A stretch of DNA of 64,000 nt from the NCBI RefSeq assembly GCF_007558815.1, contig NZ_VLTJ01000016.1:1-64000 (forward strand). Direction: 5' to 3'. This document shows positions 63,585 to 64,000 of the stretch, piece after piece. A program made the translations under genes and the position numbers. This DNA comes from Verticiella sediminum (GTDB lineage Bacteria > Pseudomonadota > Gammaproteobacteria > Burkholderiales > Burkholderiaceae_B). Under the pieces are notes generated by a model. It ran no database searches. It was not told the DNA's origin and worked only from the letters and a program-made list of their open reading frames with translations. Each line of letters starts with the position of its first letter. The first letter of the stretch is position 1.

Positions 63585-64000
63585 ATGTACCCTGCGACGA
63601 CCCTCCTGTTTATCGACGGCGCGTGGACTCTCGCCGCCGCCGGCGCGACCCTGCCCGTCTTGAACCCGGCCACCGGCACCGAGCTTGCCCGCGTGGCACA
63701 CGCCGGCACCGCCGACATCGAACGCGCGTTGGCCGCCGCCGTCCGCGGCTTCGGCATCTGGCGCAAGACGCCCGCCCGCGAGCGCTCCCGGTTGCTGAAT
63801 ATTGCGGCCGACCGCCTTCTTGCGCGCTGCGACGAGATCGCACGCCTAATCACGCTGGAGCAGGGCAAGCCCGTTGCCGAGGCGCAGTCCGAAGTCCGCA
63901 ACTCGTGCGAGGTGCTGCGTTGGTTCGCTGAAGAAGGCACCCGCGTGTATGGCCGATTGATCGCGCCGCGCGTGCCCGACACGATGCAGCGCGTGGAGAA
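63585..64000 (+). CDS. NAD(P)-dependent aldehyde dehydrogenase, C-terminal part beyond window
   Basis: The first 138 codons of an ALDH-superfamily enzyme: LFIDGAWTLAAAGATLPVLN, NPATGTELARVAHA, and ITLEQGKPVAEAQSEV (the EQGKP box near residue 93). This N-terminus fits succinate-semialdehyde-dehydrogenase-like and betaine-aldehyde-type members. The cofactor and catalytic Cys regions are not in the window. It follows the ligase by 5 nt, so it belongs to the same operon and would oxidise an aldehyde released by the dioxygenase or a later step. Confidence 0.9.
   Translation, partial: MYPATTLLFIDGAWTLAAAGATLPVLNPATGTELARVAHAGTADIERALAAAVRGFGIWRKTPARERSRLLNIAADRLLARCDEIARLITLEQGKPVAEAQSEVRNSCEVLRWFAEEGTRVYGRLIAPRVPDTMQRVE

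Overview
The window is high-GC DNA (roughly two thirds G+C) from what looks like a betaproteobacterium of the Alcaligenaceae (Bordetella/Achromobacter type). The pointers are four separate Bug-family periplasmic receptors with no TctA/TctB permease beside them, many LysR-type regulators, the paired DUF3482 GTPase/DUF2868 membrane protein typical of Burkholderiales, and short intergenic regions. It holds about 55 protein genes plus a leader peptide and two gene remnants. I saw no rRNA, tRNA, CRISPR array, prophage or transposase gene.

Layout. 1-10.1 kb (minus strand) is catabolic: a Bug receptor, a cysteine-less isochorismatase-fold protein, an SDR, a TcuA-like flavoprotein dehydrogenase and a LysR regulator, then an acyl-CoA ligase, a second Bug receptor, an AraC regulator and a quinone oxidoreductase cut by the window edge. 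10.4-13.4 kb (plus) is a thiolase-fold protein without catalytic cysteines, its DUF35 Zn-ribbon/OB partner and a multifunctional-enzyme-2-type SDR. 13.4-16.1 kb is a LysR gene divergent from malate synthase aceB. 16.1-17.4 kb is a decayed FMN-reductase/HxlR locus beside an intact SDR. 17.5-20.0 kb is ilvBN behind a valine-rich leader peptide and attenuator, organised like ivbL-ilvBN of enterobacteria. 20.1-24.4 kb is an iron-regulated FecI/FecR/TonB-receptor system. 24.5-30.2 kb is a LeuCD-type hydro-lyase, a KRCGH-type C-C lyase, a YrdC-like protein and a Bug receptor, divergent from a LysR gene. 30.2-32.7 kb is a TetR-ferredoxin-P450 operon. 32.8-35.8 kb is the GTPase/DUF2868 pair, separated by what looks like a small inserted repeat. 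35.9-37.9 kb is a polysaccharide deacetylase and a glycosyltransferase. 37.9-42.3 kb is heat-shock clpB with a sigma-32 promoter, an alpha/beta hydrolase and a hotdog thioesterase. 42.4-47.8 kb is a Bug/aconitase/amidohydrolase operon divergent from a GntR gene. 47.8-54.7 kb holds housekeeping and unknown genes, including a large M16 protease with an exported partner. 55.3-64 kb is a second catabolic region: a TauD-type dioxygenase, a polyamine-type ABC importer, an IclR regulator, an enoyl-CoA hydratase, a CoA ligase and the start of an aldehyde dehydrogenase.

How it works together. Most of the window is for uptake and breakdown of small carboxylic acids, each cluster having its own regulator and usually a periplasmic receptor. 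The strongest regulatory observations are the ivbL-like attenuator before ilvB, a 13-nt palindrome shared by the two promoter regions of the IclR cluster, sigma-32 elements upstream of clpB, and T-N11-A operators in front of two LysR genes. The substrates of the catabolic clusters are not shown by the sequence. The LeuCD/lyase cluster resembles the dimethylmaleate hydratase/dimethylmalate lyase pair of nicotinate fermentation, and that is offered only as a hypothesis.
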